This document shows, piece by piece, positions 25,392 through 33,190 of a DNA stretch of 64,000 nt; position 1 is the first letter of the stretch, and each line of letters opens with the position of its first letter. The stretch comes from an uncultured Arachnia sp. Its GTDB lineage: Bacteria; Actinomycetota; Actinomycetes; Propionibacteriales; Propionibacteriaceae. The position numbers and the translations under genes are program-made. The stretch lies in contig CANLSH010000002.1 of NCBI GenBank assembly GCA_947493705.1, positions 186,001 to 250,000 on the forward strand. The letters are read 5' to 3'. The notes below the pieces were generated by a model. That model worked only from the letters and a program-made list of their open reading frames with translations, was not told where the DNA came from and ran no database searches.

Positions 25392-26618
25392 ATGCGCGTG
25401 GGCGTGAGCATGTCTCACATCAGTCTGTACAACGAGAATGCTGTCATTCACGCGCTTCGTCGGCTGGGATCCACCAGCCAAACCGAGATCGCCAGAGCCA
25501 CAGGTCTTTCGGTTCAGGGTGTTTCGTCCATCGTGCGGACCCTCACCGCTGACGGTCTCGTGAAAGAGGTGGGCAGGGAGCCAGTGGCCCGTGGGCGCCC
25601 CAGAGTGATCATCGATATCGTTGCTGATGCGCGGTACGCCGTGGGCGTGCACGTCGACCCGTCCGTCATGTCGACCGTTGTGTTGGACTTGCGGGGAAGT
25701 GTCGTGACATCACTCGCGAGTGAAAAGGTCTATCCGGAGGATCCCGAGCGTTCCATCGAGGTTGCCGCCAGCCTCGTCCAGGGTGCACTGGAAAGCGCTG
25801 CGATCGATGAGCGCTTCGTGCTTGGTACGTGTCTCGCCGTACCTGGTCCTCTCCAAGCCAAGTCAGGATCCATCGTCGACACCGTGTGGCTTCCGGGGTG
25901 GACTGGCTTCCCTCTGGGGGAGGTGCTCGGGGCCAAGTTGGGGATGCGGGTCCCTGTGGTCAAGGACACGCTCGCTGCCGTGATCGGCGAAAATTGGGTG
26001 CGCGCGGGCGAGTCATTGGAATCGACGATGGTGTTCGTCTACGTAGGTATGGGAACCGGCGTCGGACTGTCGTTGAACGGTGAGGCGGTTCGAGGTTTTT
26101 CGGGCAATGCGGGAGAGGTGGGCAGAATGCTGCTGGCGCTGGGGCGCTCCACCCCGCGCGCTGTGGATGGCCTCGACAATGACCCCGCGATCCTGGTGGA
26201 AACAGCCCATGCGGCTGGTGTGCTGGAGGGGAGCGCGCCGCACCGTGAGGACCTGAAGCAGGTTGACCACCAGTTTCGTCGGTTGTGTCATCTTGCGGAT
26301 CAGGGTGACGGCAGCGCCCGGGCGATCCTTCAAGCCGCGGCGGCACGCATCGCCGAGATGGCTGTGATGACAACGGATTTGTTCGACGCTGACACCGTTG
26401 TGTTCGGCGGTCCGTACTGGGAGCTGGTGCGGCCCTTCTACGAGCCGGCCGCCATTGCCGCGCTCGACCAACCATCCGCACGGGGCCCCCATCCCGTGTC
26501 CGTGCTGACGACCGCAATGAAACATGACGTGGGTGCCATCGGTGCCGCATCGGTGGTGCTTGATGACCGGTACGTCCCACGAGCCCCGCGCAGCTGGAAT
26601 AGCACTTATTCCATCTGA
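25392..26618 (+). CDS. ROK-family transcriptional regulator
   Basis: A 408-residue regulator. An N-terminal winged helix-turn-helix (NAVIHALRRLGSTSQTEIAR...GLSVQGVSSIVRTL) precedes a ROK sugar-kinase-like domain with VYVGMGTGVGLSLNG and GNAGEVGR. The zinc-binding Cys cluster of ROK (CxCGxxGC) is absent; the corresponding stretch reads GEVGRMLLALG. ATG 25392 follows GGGAGGG by 5 nt. It stands directly in front of, and codirectional with, the GH38 sugar operon and most likely represses it until a sugar ligand binds. An inverted repeat overlapping its stop codon is a candidate operator. Confidence 0.88.
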   Translation: MRVGVSMSHISLYNENAVIHALRRLGSTSQTEIARATGLSVQGVSSIVRTLTADGLVKEVGREPVARGRPRVIIDIVADARYAVGVHVDPSVMSTVVLDLRGSVVTSLASEKVYPEDPERSIEVAASLVQGALESAAIDERFVLGTCLAVPGPLQAKSGSIVDTVWLPGWTGFPLGEVLGAKLGMRVPVVKDTLAAVIGENWVRAGESLESTMVFVYVGMGTGVGLSLNGEAVRGFSGNAGEVGRMLLALGRSTPRAVDGLDNDPAILVETAHAAGVLEGSAPHREDLKQVDHQFRRLCHLADQGDGSARAILQAAAARIAEMAVMTTDLFDADTVVFGGPYWELVRPFYEPAAIAALDQPSARGPHPVSVLTTAMKHDVGAIGAASVVLDDRYVPRAPRSWNSTYSI

Positions 26619-26628
26619 GCGAATAAGT
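26604..26628. promoter_or_regulatory. Perfect inverted repeat, candidate ROK operator
   Basis: ACTTATTC and GAATAAGT are an exact 8-bp inverted repeat separated by 9 nt. It spans the end of the ROK gene and lies about 115 nt before the operon. This AT-rich dyad stands out in GC-rich DNA. A second palindrome, CGGTTAACCG, lies at 26648-26657 and may be part of the same control region. Confidence 0.55.
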
Positions 26629-26647
26629 AACAATTTAATAACTTTCG

Positions 26648-26657
26648 CGGTTAACCG
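26648..26657. promoter_or_regulatory. Palindrome CGGTTAACCG upstream of the sugar operon
   Basis: A perfect 10-bp palindrome touching a TTGACC (26658-26663) that could be a -35 box. No convincing -10 is seen at normal spacing. It may be a regulator site at the operon promoter. Confidence 0.35.
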
Positions 26658-26742
26658 TTGACCTGAATTGATCTGACCCGAAGACTAAATAGTAGAACCG
26701 GCCGTAATGGAACAGCCGGATTAAGTCTCACTGCGGAGCAAC

Positions 26743-27651
26743 ATGATCACGCTAGCCAATGCGCCCGTTTCGTATGGGGTCTTCGGACTCTCCAGACCCG
26801 ACATGGTTCCGTTGCCCAGCGGGCACGAGCTCCTTTGGATGATCCACGATGCTGGATACGCCGGTGTTGACCTGGGTGCTCACGGTCTCTTCGGAACCGG
26901 GCAGGAGTTGGTTGACAACCTCGCCGCGTACGAATTATCGCTTTGCGGGGGTTGGATGGACTTCCCTTTCGTCGGCTCTGACGCTGGTTTTAAACACGCG
27001 GTCGATGCTGCTCTGCCCGTCCTTGATGACTTCGCTCTGGTTGCAACTTCTCAACCCGGGCCGGCTCCCTTGCCTACACTTGCGGACTCGGGCTCGGCGC
27101 TCCGCCGGGCTCACCCCGGCGGAGCGCCTGAACTGGAGCTGCGCGGGCAGGAGTGGGAGCTCTTCGTCGACCGCGTCGAGCGTGTGGGACAGGAGGTTCG
27201 CTCGCGCGGCCTGGAACCGACCTTCCATCATCACGTCTGCACCCACGTGGAGACTCCTCATGAGATCGAACGCTTTCTCGACGACGTCTCCATTGACCTG
27301 ACCTTTGACTCCGGACACCTACTGCTCGGGGGAGGGGAACCGGTTGAGGACTACGGGCGGTGGGCCACCCGGATCAACCATCTCCATCTGAAGGACGTTG
27401 ATCGTCGCATCCTGGTGGAGGCAGAGAAGTCGGAGGATCCCGTCCGCCACGTGTGGGAGAAGAAGGTCTTCGTTGCGCTCGGAGCGGGAGATCTTGACCT
27501 GAAAAGGATGCTGGCAGACATCATCGCCAGCGGCTTCGCCGGCTGGCTGGTCGTCGAACAGGATGTTGTCCTGCTCAGCGAGCCCGACATCTCGCAGGCG
27601 GTGGCAGATCAGGTTGCCAACCGTCAATTACTGCGCACGTGGTTCCCGTGA
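26743..27651 (+). CDS. Sugar phosphate isomerase/epimerase-like TIM-barrel protein
   Basis: A 302-residue AP-endonuclease-2-fold protein, as in IolE inosose dehydratase and keto-sugar isomerases. Candidate metal ligands are in PTFHHHVCTHVET, LTFDSGHLLLGG, NHLHLKDV and VVEQD, the usual Glu/Asp/His set. Start ANAPVSYGVFG is IolE-like (ANAPVSWGV), which favours a dehydratase or epimerase acting on a keto-sugar or inosose. It is the first gene of the operon; its stop overlaps the GTG of the oxidoreductase by 4 nt. Confidence 0.82.
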   Translation: MITLANAPVSYGVFGLSRPDMVPLPSGHELLWMIHDAGYAGVDLGAHGLFGTGQELVDNLAAYELSLCGGWMDFPFVGSDAGFKHAVDAALPVLDDFALVATSQPGPAPLPTLADSGSALRRAHPGGAPELELRGQEWELFVDRVERVGQEVRSRGLEPTFHHHVCTHVETPHEIERFLDDVSIDLTFDSGHLLLGGGEPVEDYGRWATRINHLHLKDVDRRILVEAEKSEDPVRHVWEKKVFVALGAGDLDLKRMLADIIASGFAGWLVVEQDVVLLSEPDISQAVADQVANRQLLRTWFP

Positions 27652-28883
27652 AACCGGTACGCGTCGCTGTCGTCGGACTGGGCGCGGTAGCGCAGTCGGT
27701 TCATCTTCCGGTTGTTCAACGCAACAGGGCCGATGTGGATCTTGTGGCGCTGGCTGAGGTGTCACCGTCGCGCCGTGCAGTCATCGGTTCCCGCTATGGC
27801 GTACCCGACTCGGGCTGGTTCGCCACGGCACACGACCTGGCCACAGCGATGGAGCAGGGGCGTATCAGTGTTGATGCAGCGGTCATCGCCACCCCCGGCA
27901 ACCACGCTGAGGAAGCCCTCGCCCTGATCCGTGCGGGAGCACGGGTTTTGGCGGAAAAGCCGTTGGCCCACAGCTTTCTTGAAGTCGATGAACTGGCGGC
28001 CGGCCTGACGCAGCTGGGTCGTGACCCCCACGAATGGCTGCGCGTTGGTTACATGAAGGAACACGACCCTGCTGTTGCTGCCGCGCGGGATCTGTTGGCC
28101 ACCACCGTCCCGCGTGAGGTGAGCGTGGAGGTTCTGCATCCAGCCGACGCCACCCAGCTCCGGTTCGCGCAGCTGGAACCGCCCGTGGTGGACGTGAAGC
28201 GGAAGCTGACTGATCGCGCTGAGCACCGGCTGCAGCACTCCATTTCGGCTGCCGTCGGATCCGTCGACACCACGTGGCGGAAGCTGTACTCCAGTGTTGT
28301 TCTCGGTTCGATCATCCATGACATCGCACTGGCCCGCCACCTCGATCTCGCATTGGTGGATGTGAGCCACGCCATGCATCTGGCCACGCCGTTTCCCGGG
28401 TCGGTCATCGCCGCGGGATTCACCGCCGAACGTGTGCCATTCAACATCGCCTGGCACTTCATCAAGGACTATCCGGAGTACCGGGAGAAGTTCACCATCC
28501 ATCACGAAAGGGGGAGCGTCGAACTCGAGTTCACAACGCCCTACATTCTCAATTCCCCAACCATCCTGCGATCGCGGTCCTCAGGCGAGGACCTTCACGG
28601 CACACAGCGTCCCAGCGCACGGTTTCCCAGCGCTGAGTGTGCAACGGTGTGGCCGCAGGAAGAAGCGTTCGAGCGTCAGTTCCGAAGTCTTGTGGCAATG
28701 ACACGAGACAGGTTCTCCGCAGGATCCAGCATCGACGCTGCCCGCAATGACCTCGTCAGCGCGCAAACCCTGTGGAGGGGATGCGCCGTTGGGGCAGGAA
28801 TCGCCCTGGATCCTGCGTGCGAAGTAGCCAACCGACGCCAATGGGGCGCCACCCCTGACGGCGAAGAAGACTCAACAGCTTGA
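27648..28883 (+). CDS. Gfo/Idh/MocA-family oxidoreductase of the sugar operon
   Basis: A 411-residue NAD(P)-dependent oxidoreductase. The Rossmann motif GLGAVAQSVHLP is at the N-terminus; AGARVLAEKPLAHS holds the EKP lysine, and the H-D of SIIHDIALAR fits the catalytic position. It starts at GTG 27648, coupled to the TIM-barrel gene. Paired Gfo/Idh and IolE-like proteins elsewhere oxidise a sugar hydroxyl and then isomerise or dehydrate the keto product. Here the pair lies with an alpha-mannosidase and a transporter, suggesting that an imported mannoside is processed this way; this is inference. Confidence 0.85.
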   Translation: MKPVRVAVVGLGAVAQSVHLPVVQRNRADVDLVALAEVSPSRRAVIGSRYGVPDSGWFATAHDLATAMEQGRISVDAAVIATPGNHAEEALALIRAGARVLAEKPLAHSFLEVDELAAGLTQLGRDPHEWLRVGYMKEHDPAVAAARDLLATTVPREVSVEVLHPADATQLRFAQLEPPVVDVKRKLTDRAEHRLQHSISAAVGSVDTTWRKLYSSVVLGSIIHDIALARHLDLALVDVSHAMHLATPFPGSVIAAGFTAERVPFNIAWHFIKDYPEYREKFTIHHERGSVELEFTTPYILNSPTILRSRSSGEDLHGTQRPSARFPSAECATVWPQEEAFERQFRSLVAMTRDRFSAGSSIDAARNDLVSAQTLWRGCAVGAGIALDPACEVANRRQWGATPDGEEDSTA

Positions 28884-28894
28884 AAGGAAGCATG

Positions 28895-30316
28895 ATGAAC
28901 AGGAATCTCCAGCGGGCGGCCAAAAGCGTCGCCATCCTCGCAATTGTCGCACTGGGTGCGACAGCGTGTGGTAACGACACCACCGTTGACGACGGTGATG
29001 CCGGTGACCCCACGGAGCAGACACAGCAAACGGTCAGTCTCACATCCAACGCCATCTCAGGTGGTAAGAATGCCGCCGAGGCGGATTGGATCGAGACGTG
29101 GGTCATCCCTGAATTCACAGCGGCTCAGGAGGCCGAAGGTGTGGACGTGACCGTTGAATTTGAGCCCCAGGGCGTCGACGATGAGGACTACAAGACGAAG
29201 GTAGCCCTCGATCTGAGCTCGGGTGAGGGCGCAGACGTCATTTCGCTCGATGGCATCTGGATTGGCGAATTCGCCCAGGCTGACTACATCGAACCGCTCG
29301 ATCAGGTGACCGATAACGCCGATGACTGGGAAGGCTGGGAGCAGATCACCGATGCCGTCCAAGGCTCTGCGTCCTTCGAGGATGAACGCTACGGCGTCCC
29401 GCAGGGAACCGACGGTCGCGTCATCTACTACAACAAGTCCCTCTTTGAACAGGCGGGCCTGCCCAGTGAGTGGCAGCCCACATCATGGGATGAGATCCTC
29501 GAGGCGGGTCGCGCTCTCAAAGAGCTTGACGGTGTCATCCCGATCCAGCTCAACGCCGGTACGGCGATGGGTGAGGCCACCACCATGCAGGGTCTGTTGC
29601 CCATGCTGATGGGTACTGGTCAGAGGCTCTGGGAGGACGGCAAGTGGGCTGGGGCCACTGAAGGGCTGCGGGAGGTTCTGGATCTCTATAGGACCATCTA
29701 CGTTGACGAGGAGCTGGGTGATCCGATTCTGCAGCAGGAGGCCGCCGGTCGGGACACCTCATTCCAGGAGTTCGCTGCTGGCAACATCGCCATCTTGGTG
29801 GAGGGCGATTACTTCTGGCGCTCGGTGATCAACCCGGCTGAAGGAGTCGGCACGGCTCCGATGCCTGATCGCGACGAGGTGGTCGGCTACGTCAAGATTC
29901 CCGCGATGGAGCCGGGCGCCGGTATCGAGGGCCAGGACTTCGTGTCAATGTCTGGCGGGGCCGCGCGTGTGCTGAACCCGAACTCGGAGAATCCTGATCT
30001 GGCATGGGAGCTGCTCAAGTTCATGAACTCACCGGAGGCATTCGAGGCGCGAGCCGCCGGAACCCTGTCGATCTCGCCCCGGGACGATGTGAACGCGAAA
30101 CTGCTCTCCTCCGACCCCATGCTCACCTTCGTCAGCGAGGAAGTTCTCCCGATCACCGCCTACCGACCCGGCCTGGCTGAATACCCCGAAATCTCCAACA
30201 GCTTGCAGCAAGCAACCCTTGATGTCGTCTCCGGAACTCCGGTTGAGGAAGCGTCCTCGGGATACGCGGATGCGCTGACGGGGATCGTGGGGGCCGACGC
30301 CGTCATGAGCAACTGA
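28895..30316 (+). CDS. ABC sugar transporter, substrate-binding lipoprotein
   Basis: A 473-residue family 1 extracellular solute-binding protein. The signal peptide ends in a lipobox LGATAC, so the protein is lipid-anchored outside the cell. SFEDERYGVPQGTDGRVIYYNKSLFEQAGLP and the W-rich ligand region are typical of sugar-binding proteins. GAAAGGAAGC precedes two ATGs, at 28892 and 28895; the second has better spacing. It overlaps no neighbour but follows the oxidoreductase by only 11 nt. The ligand is likely an alpha-mannose-containing oligosaccharide given the GH38 gene downstream. Confidence 0.9.
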   Translation: MNRNLQRAAKSVAILAIVALGATACGNDTTVDDGDAGDPTEQTQQTVSLTSNAISGGKNAAEADWIETWVIPEFTAAQEAEGVDVTVEFEPQGVDDEDYKTKVALDLSSGEGADVISLDGIWIGEFAQADYIEPLDQVTDNADDWEGWEQITDAVQGSASFEDERYGVPQGTDGRVIYYNKSLFEQAGLPSEWQPTSWDEILEAGRALKELDGVIPIQLNAGTAMGEATTMQGLLPMLMGTGQRLWEDGKWAGATEGLREVLDLYRTIYVDEELGDPILQQEAAGRDTSFQEFAAGNIAILVEGDYFWRSVINPAEGVGTAPMPDRDEVVGYVKIPAMEPGAGIEGQDFVSMSGGAARVLNPNSENPDLAWELLKFMNSPEAFEARAAGTLSISPRDDVNAKLLSSDPMLTFVSEEVLPITAYRPGLAEYPEISNSLQQATLDVVSGTPVEEASSGYADALTGIVGADAVMSN

Positions 30317-30324
30317 GTATTCCT

Positions 30325-31248
30325 GTGACCATTACCAACACCCCGCCGTCGGAGACGCGCAAGCGTCACCGACGGCGGGCAGATGATGTGGCAGGGCTCG
30401 GCGCCGGCCGGGCGAGCGCCTTTGTCGGCCCGGCCCTCCTCATCATCGCCCTCTTCCTTCTCTTCCCTGCGATCTGGACGATCTACCTCGGACTGACGAA
30501 CTATCGGCTGACCGGACTGGCTGCGGCCAATACCAGATTCATAGGATTCGAGAACTATCAGTCTGCCTTCTCCGACGCCTCGTTCTGGAACTCGTTGAGG
30601 CTGACGGTCATCTTCGTGGCACTCTCCGGTGTTCTGGGTCAGACACTGCTGGGATTCACGCTCGCCTGGTCGCTGCGGCGGGTGGCGGGGTGGGCCCGTT
30701 CCGTGCTTGAGGGACTCGTCCTGGCGGCATGGGTCATCCCCGGTTCGGTGCACGCCTTCCTGTGGATTGCTCTGCTGGATCGGCGCGGCGGCACTCTCAA
30801 CAGCATCCTCGGCACCACGGGGGAGGCATGGCTGATCAACTACCCCATGACCGTCATCGTGCTCTTCAACATCTGGGTGGGAACAGCCTTCTCCATGCAA
30901 TTGTTCAGCTCCGCCCTGTCCGCAGTGCCGCCATCCCAACTCGAAAGCGCTCGCATGGCGGGGGCCGCCGGATGGCAGCAGCTGCGCGACGTCGTGATCC
31001 CCAATATTCGGGGGCACATCCTGACCAATACGCTGATGATCACCCTGTGGACGTTCAACACCTTCACGCCGTACCTGCTGACGGCGGGCGGCCCGAATGG
31101 GAGGACAGAAATTCTCTCGGTCTACATCTACCAAACTGCCATCCCCGGTGGTCAGCTCGGCCTGGGAGCTGCGCTGTCGATGATCATGCTGATCATCAAC
31201 CTGATCATTGCGTTGATGTACATGCGGGTGGGCAGGAGGAGAACATGA
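30325..31248 (+). CDS. ABC sugar transporter permease (MalF-type)
   Basis: A 307-residue inner-membrane permease with about six helices. The EAA loop is visible (SQLESARMAGAAGWQQLRDVVIPNIRG), where it contacts the ATPase. It starts at GTG 30325, 8 nt after the binding-protein gene. It pairs with the next gene to form the translocation channel; the two genes overlap by 4 nt. Confidence 0.92.
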   Translation: MTITNTPPSETRKRHRRRADDVAGLGAGRASAFVGPALLIIALFLLFPAIWTIYLGLTNYRLTGLAAANTRFIGFENYQSAFSDASFWNSLRLTVIFVALSGVLGQTLLGFTLAWSLRRVAGWARSVLEGLVLAAWVIPGSVHAFLWIALLDRRGGTLNSILGTTGEAWLINYPMTVIVLFNIWVGTAFSMQLFSSALSAVPPSQLESARMAGAAGWQQLRDVVIPNIRGHILTNTLMITLWTFNTFTPYLLTAGGPNGRTEILSVYIYQTAIPGGQLGLGAALSMIMLIINLIIALMYMRVGRRRT

Positions 31249-32111
31249 CCGCCAACCTTGATCTCAGGCCCCAACCGCCCAGCCTTCAGCGGCAGTTGTC
31301 CCGGATGATGAGCCGTGTGGCGTTCGTGGTCATGCTTGTCCTCATCGGAGTGTTCTTCGCGTTGCCCCTGACGTGGCTGGTGATTGCGCCGTTCGATGCC
31401 ACGCCCACCATGGCCGTCAAATGGCCGGACTGGACGCTCGGGAACTTCCGACAATTGGCCGATAACCCCTATGCGCTGGGCTCCATCCTGAACTCGCTGA
31501 TCCTTGCTGGAGGCACCATGCTCATCACGGTGCTGTTCGGTACGCTTGCCAGCTATGCGCTGTCCCGCGTCCGGATTCCCGGGCGCGACGGCCTGCTCTA
31601 CGGGATGCTGCTTCTCTCCTCCATCGTGACGGGTACCGCCGCCATGGTGCCCACCTTCCAGCTCATGAATGCCATCGGACTGATCAATACCCAAACCGGT
31701 GTCATCCTCGTCCTGACCGGGGGTGTGCTGCCCACCGTGGTGTTCATCCTCAAGGACTTCATGGACTCGGTCCCGAAGAGCTACGAGGAATCGGCCAGAT
31801 TGTATGGCGCCTCGCCTTTCCAGATCCTGCGCGATGTCGTTGTGCCCGTGGCGCGCCCGGGAATCGCGTTCGTGGCGATCTGGACGGTGGTGCAGGTGTG
31901 GGGCAACTTCCTGGTCCCCTACATTTTGCTGCGCGATCCGACGCAGCAGCCCGCGGCCGTGATGATGTTCACCTTCTACACCGAATCGGGGCAGGCTGAT
32001 CTACGGCTGATCTCATCGTTCTCGCTGATCTTCGCCCTCCCCGTGCTGCTCATCTACTTCTTCGTGAACCGAAAGTTCGGATTCCGCTTCTATGGAGGAA
32101 TCAAGTCATGA
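31245..32111 (+). CDS. ABC sugar transporter permease (MalG-type)
   Basis: A 288-residue permease with six helices. Its EAA loop reads SYEESARLYGASPFQILRDVV, then PVARPG. The C-terminal FVNRKFGFRFYGGIKS is the characteristic ending of MalG-type subunits. It overlaps the upstream permease and the downstream ATPase by 4 nt each (ATGA), so the transporter subunits are translationally coupled. Confidence 0.92.
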   Translation: MTANLDLRPQPPSLQRQLSRMMSRVAFVVMLVLIGVFFALPLTWLVIAPFDATPTMAVKWPDWTLGNFRQLADNPYALGSILNSLILAGGTMLITVLFGTLASYALSRVRIPGRDGLLYGMLLLSSIVTGTAAMVPTFQLMNAIGLINTQTGVILVLTGGVLPTVVFILKDFMDSVPKSYEESARLYGASPFQILRDVVVPVARPGIAFVAIWTVVQVWGNFLVPYILLRDPTQQPAAVMMFTFYTESGQADLRLISSFSLIFALPVLLIYFFVNRKFGFRFYGGIKS

Positions 32112-33190
32112 CCTCGACTATCACCACCACATCCCTGGTCAAGCAGTATCCGAATGGGGTTCGAGGCGTCGACGGTGTCGACATCGCGATAGCCGAGGGT
32201 GAGTTCTTCGCCCTGTTGGGCCCCTCAGGGTGCGGCAAGACGACGCTGCTCCGCGCCATTGCAGGACTTGAGACCATCACCGAAGGAACCCTGCACATCG
32301 GTGATGAGGACATGACTCACCGGGAACCCGGGGAGCGAGGCGTCGCCATGGTGTTCCAGGACTATGCATTGTTCCCACACATGGATGTCTCGGACAACAT
32401 CGCCTATCCGTTGCGCATCCGTCGCATCGCCAAGGACGTGCGCCGGGAGGCTGCCGCCGAGACCGCCGGTCGGTTGTCACTCGAGGCTCTTCTGGAACGC
32501 CGCCCGGGGCAGCTGTCCGGCGGGCAGCAGCAACGCGTCGCTCTGGCGCGCGCCATTGCGACGCGCCCGACCGTCCTGTTACTGGATGAACCGTTGTCCA
32601 ACCTCGATGCTCGTCTTCGGTTGGAAGCCAGATCCTTCCTCAAGGAGTTGCAACGGGAACTACGGGTGACGTCGGTCTACGTCACGCATGACCAGGCGGA
32701 AGCCCTTGCACTGGCCGACCGGATGGCGGTCATGAAGGACGGACGGATCCAGCAGATCGGTACGCCACATGAGGTGTTCCACTACCCCAGCAACACCTTC
32801 GTCGCCTCCTTCATCGGCTCGCATCCCATGAACCTTGTGAAAGGTGTATATCGTGACGCAACGGTGCACGCGCTGGGTGCGAGGCTGCGGGTACCTGCCG
32901 ATGTGGGATCGCTGCTTGCTGAGGGCAGCAACGTGATGGTTGGCGCGCGCCCCGAATACGTTGCGTGGTCGGCGGAGCCCCAGCCTGACGGCATCGAGGC
33001 ACGGGTGGCAGTGATCGAGAATCTCGGCGCTGCGGCACTAGTGATTGCCCACGTGGGTGAGGACCGGTTCCAGTGCGTCGCCGACGAGAACTCGCTGCCT
33101 GAAGTGGGACAGCGTTGTTGGTTCACCATTCCCCTGAACAAGACATTGGTCTTCGACGAGGAAACTGGTGCGCGGATCGGCCAGCGATGA
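32108..33190 (+). CDS. ABC sugar transporter ATPase (MalK/UgpC-type)
   Basis: A 360-residue ATPase. Walker A GPSGCGKTT is at residues 38-46, followed by Q-loop FQDYALFPHM, signature LSGGQQQR, Walker B VLLLDEPLSNLD and switch His in VTHDQ. A C-terminal TOBE regulatory domain (NVMVGARPEYV) is present. Many actinobacterial sugar importers lack their own ATPase and share MsiK; here a dedicated one is encoded, which makes the importer self-contained. It overlaps its neighbours by 4 nt on each side. Confidence 0.93.
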   Translation: MTSTITTTSLVKQYPNGVRGVDGVDIAIAEGEFFALLGPSGCGKTTLLRAIAGLETITEGTLHIGDEDMTHREPGERGVAMVFQDYALFPHMDVSDNIAYPLRIRRIAKDVRREAAAETAGRLSLEALLERRPGQLSGGQQQRVALARAIATRPTVLLLDEPLSNLDARLRLEARSFLKELQRELRVTSVYVTHDQAEALALADRMAVMKDGRIQQIGTPHEVFHYPSNTFVASFIGSHPMNLVKGVYRDATVHALGARLRVPADVGSLLAEGSNVMVGARPEYVAWSAEPQPDGIEARVAVIENLGAAALVIAHVGEDRFQCVADENSLPEVGQRCWFTIPLNKTLVFDEETGARIGQR

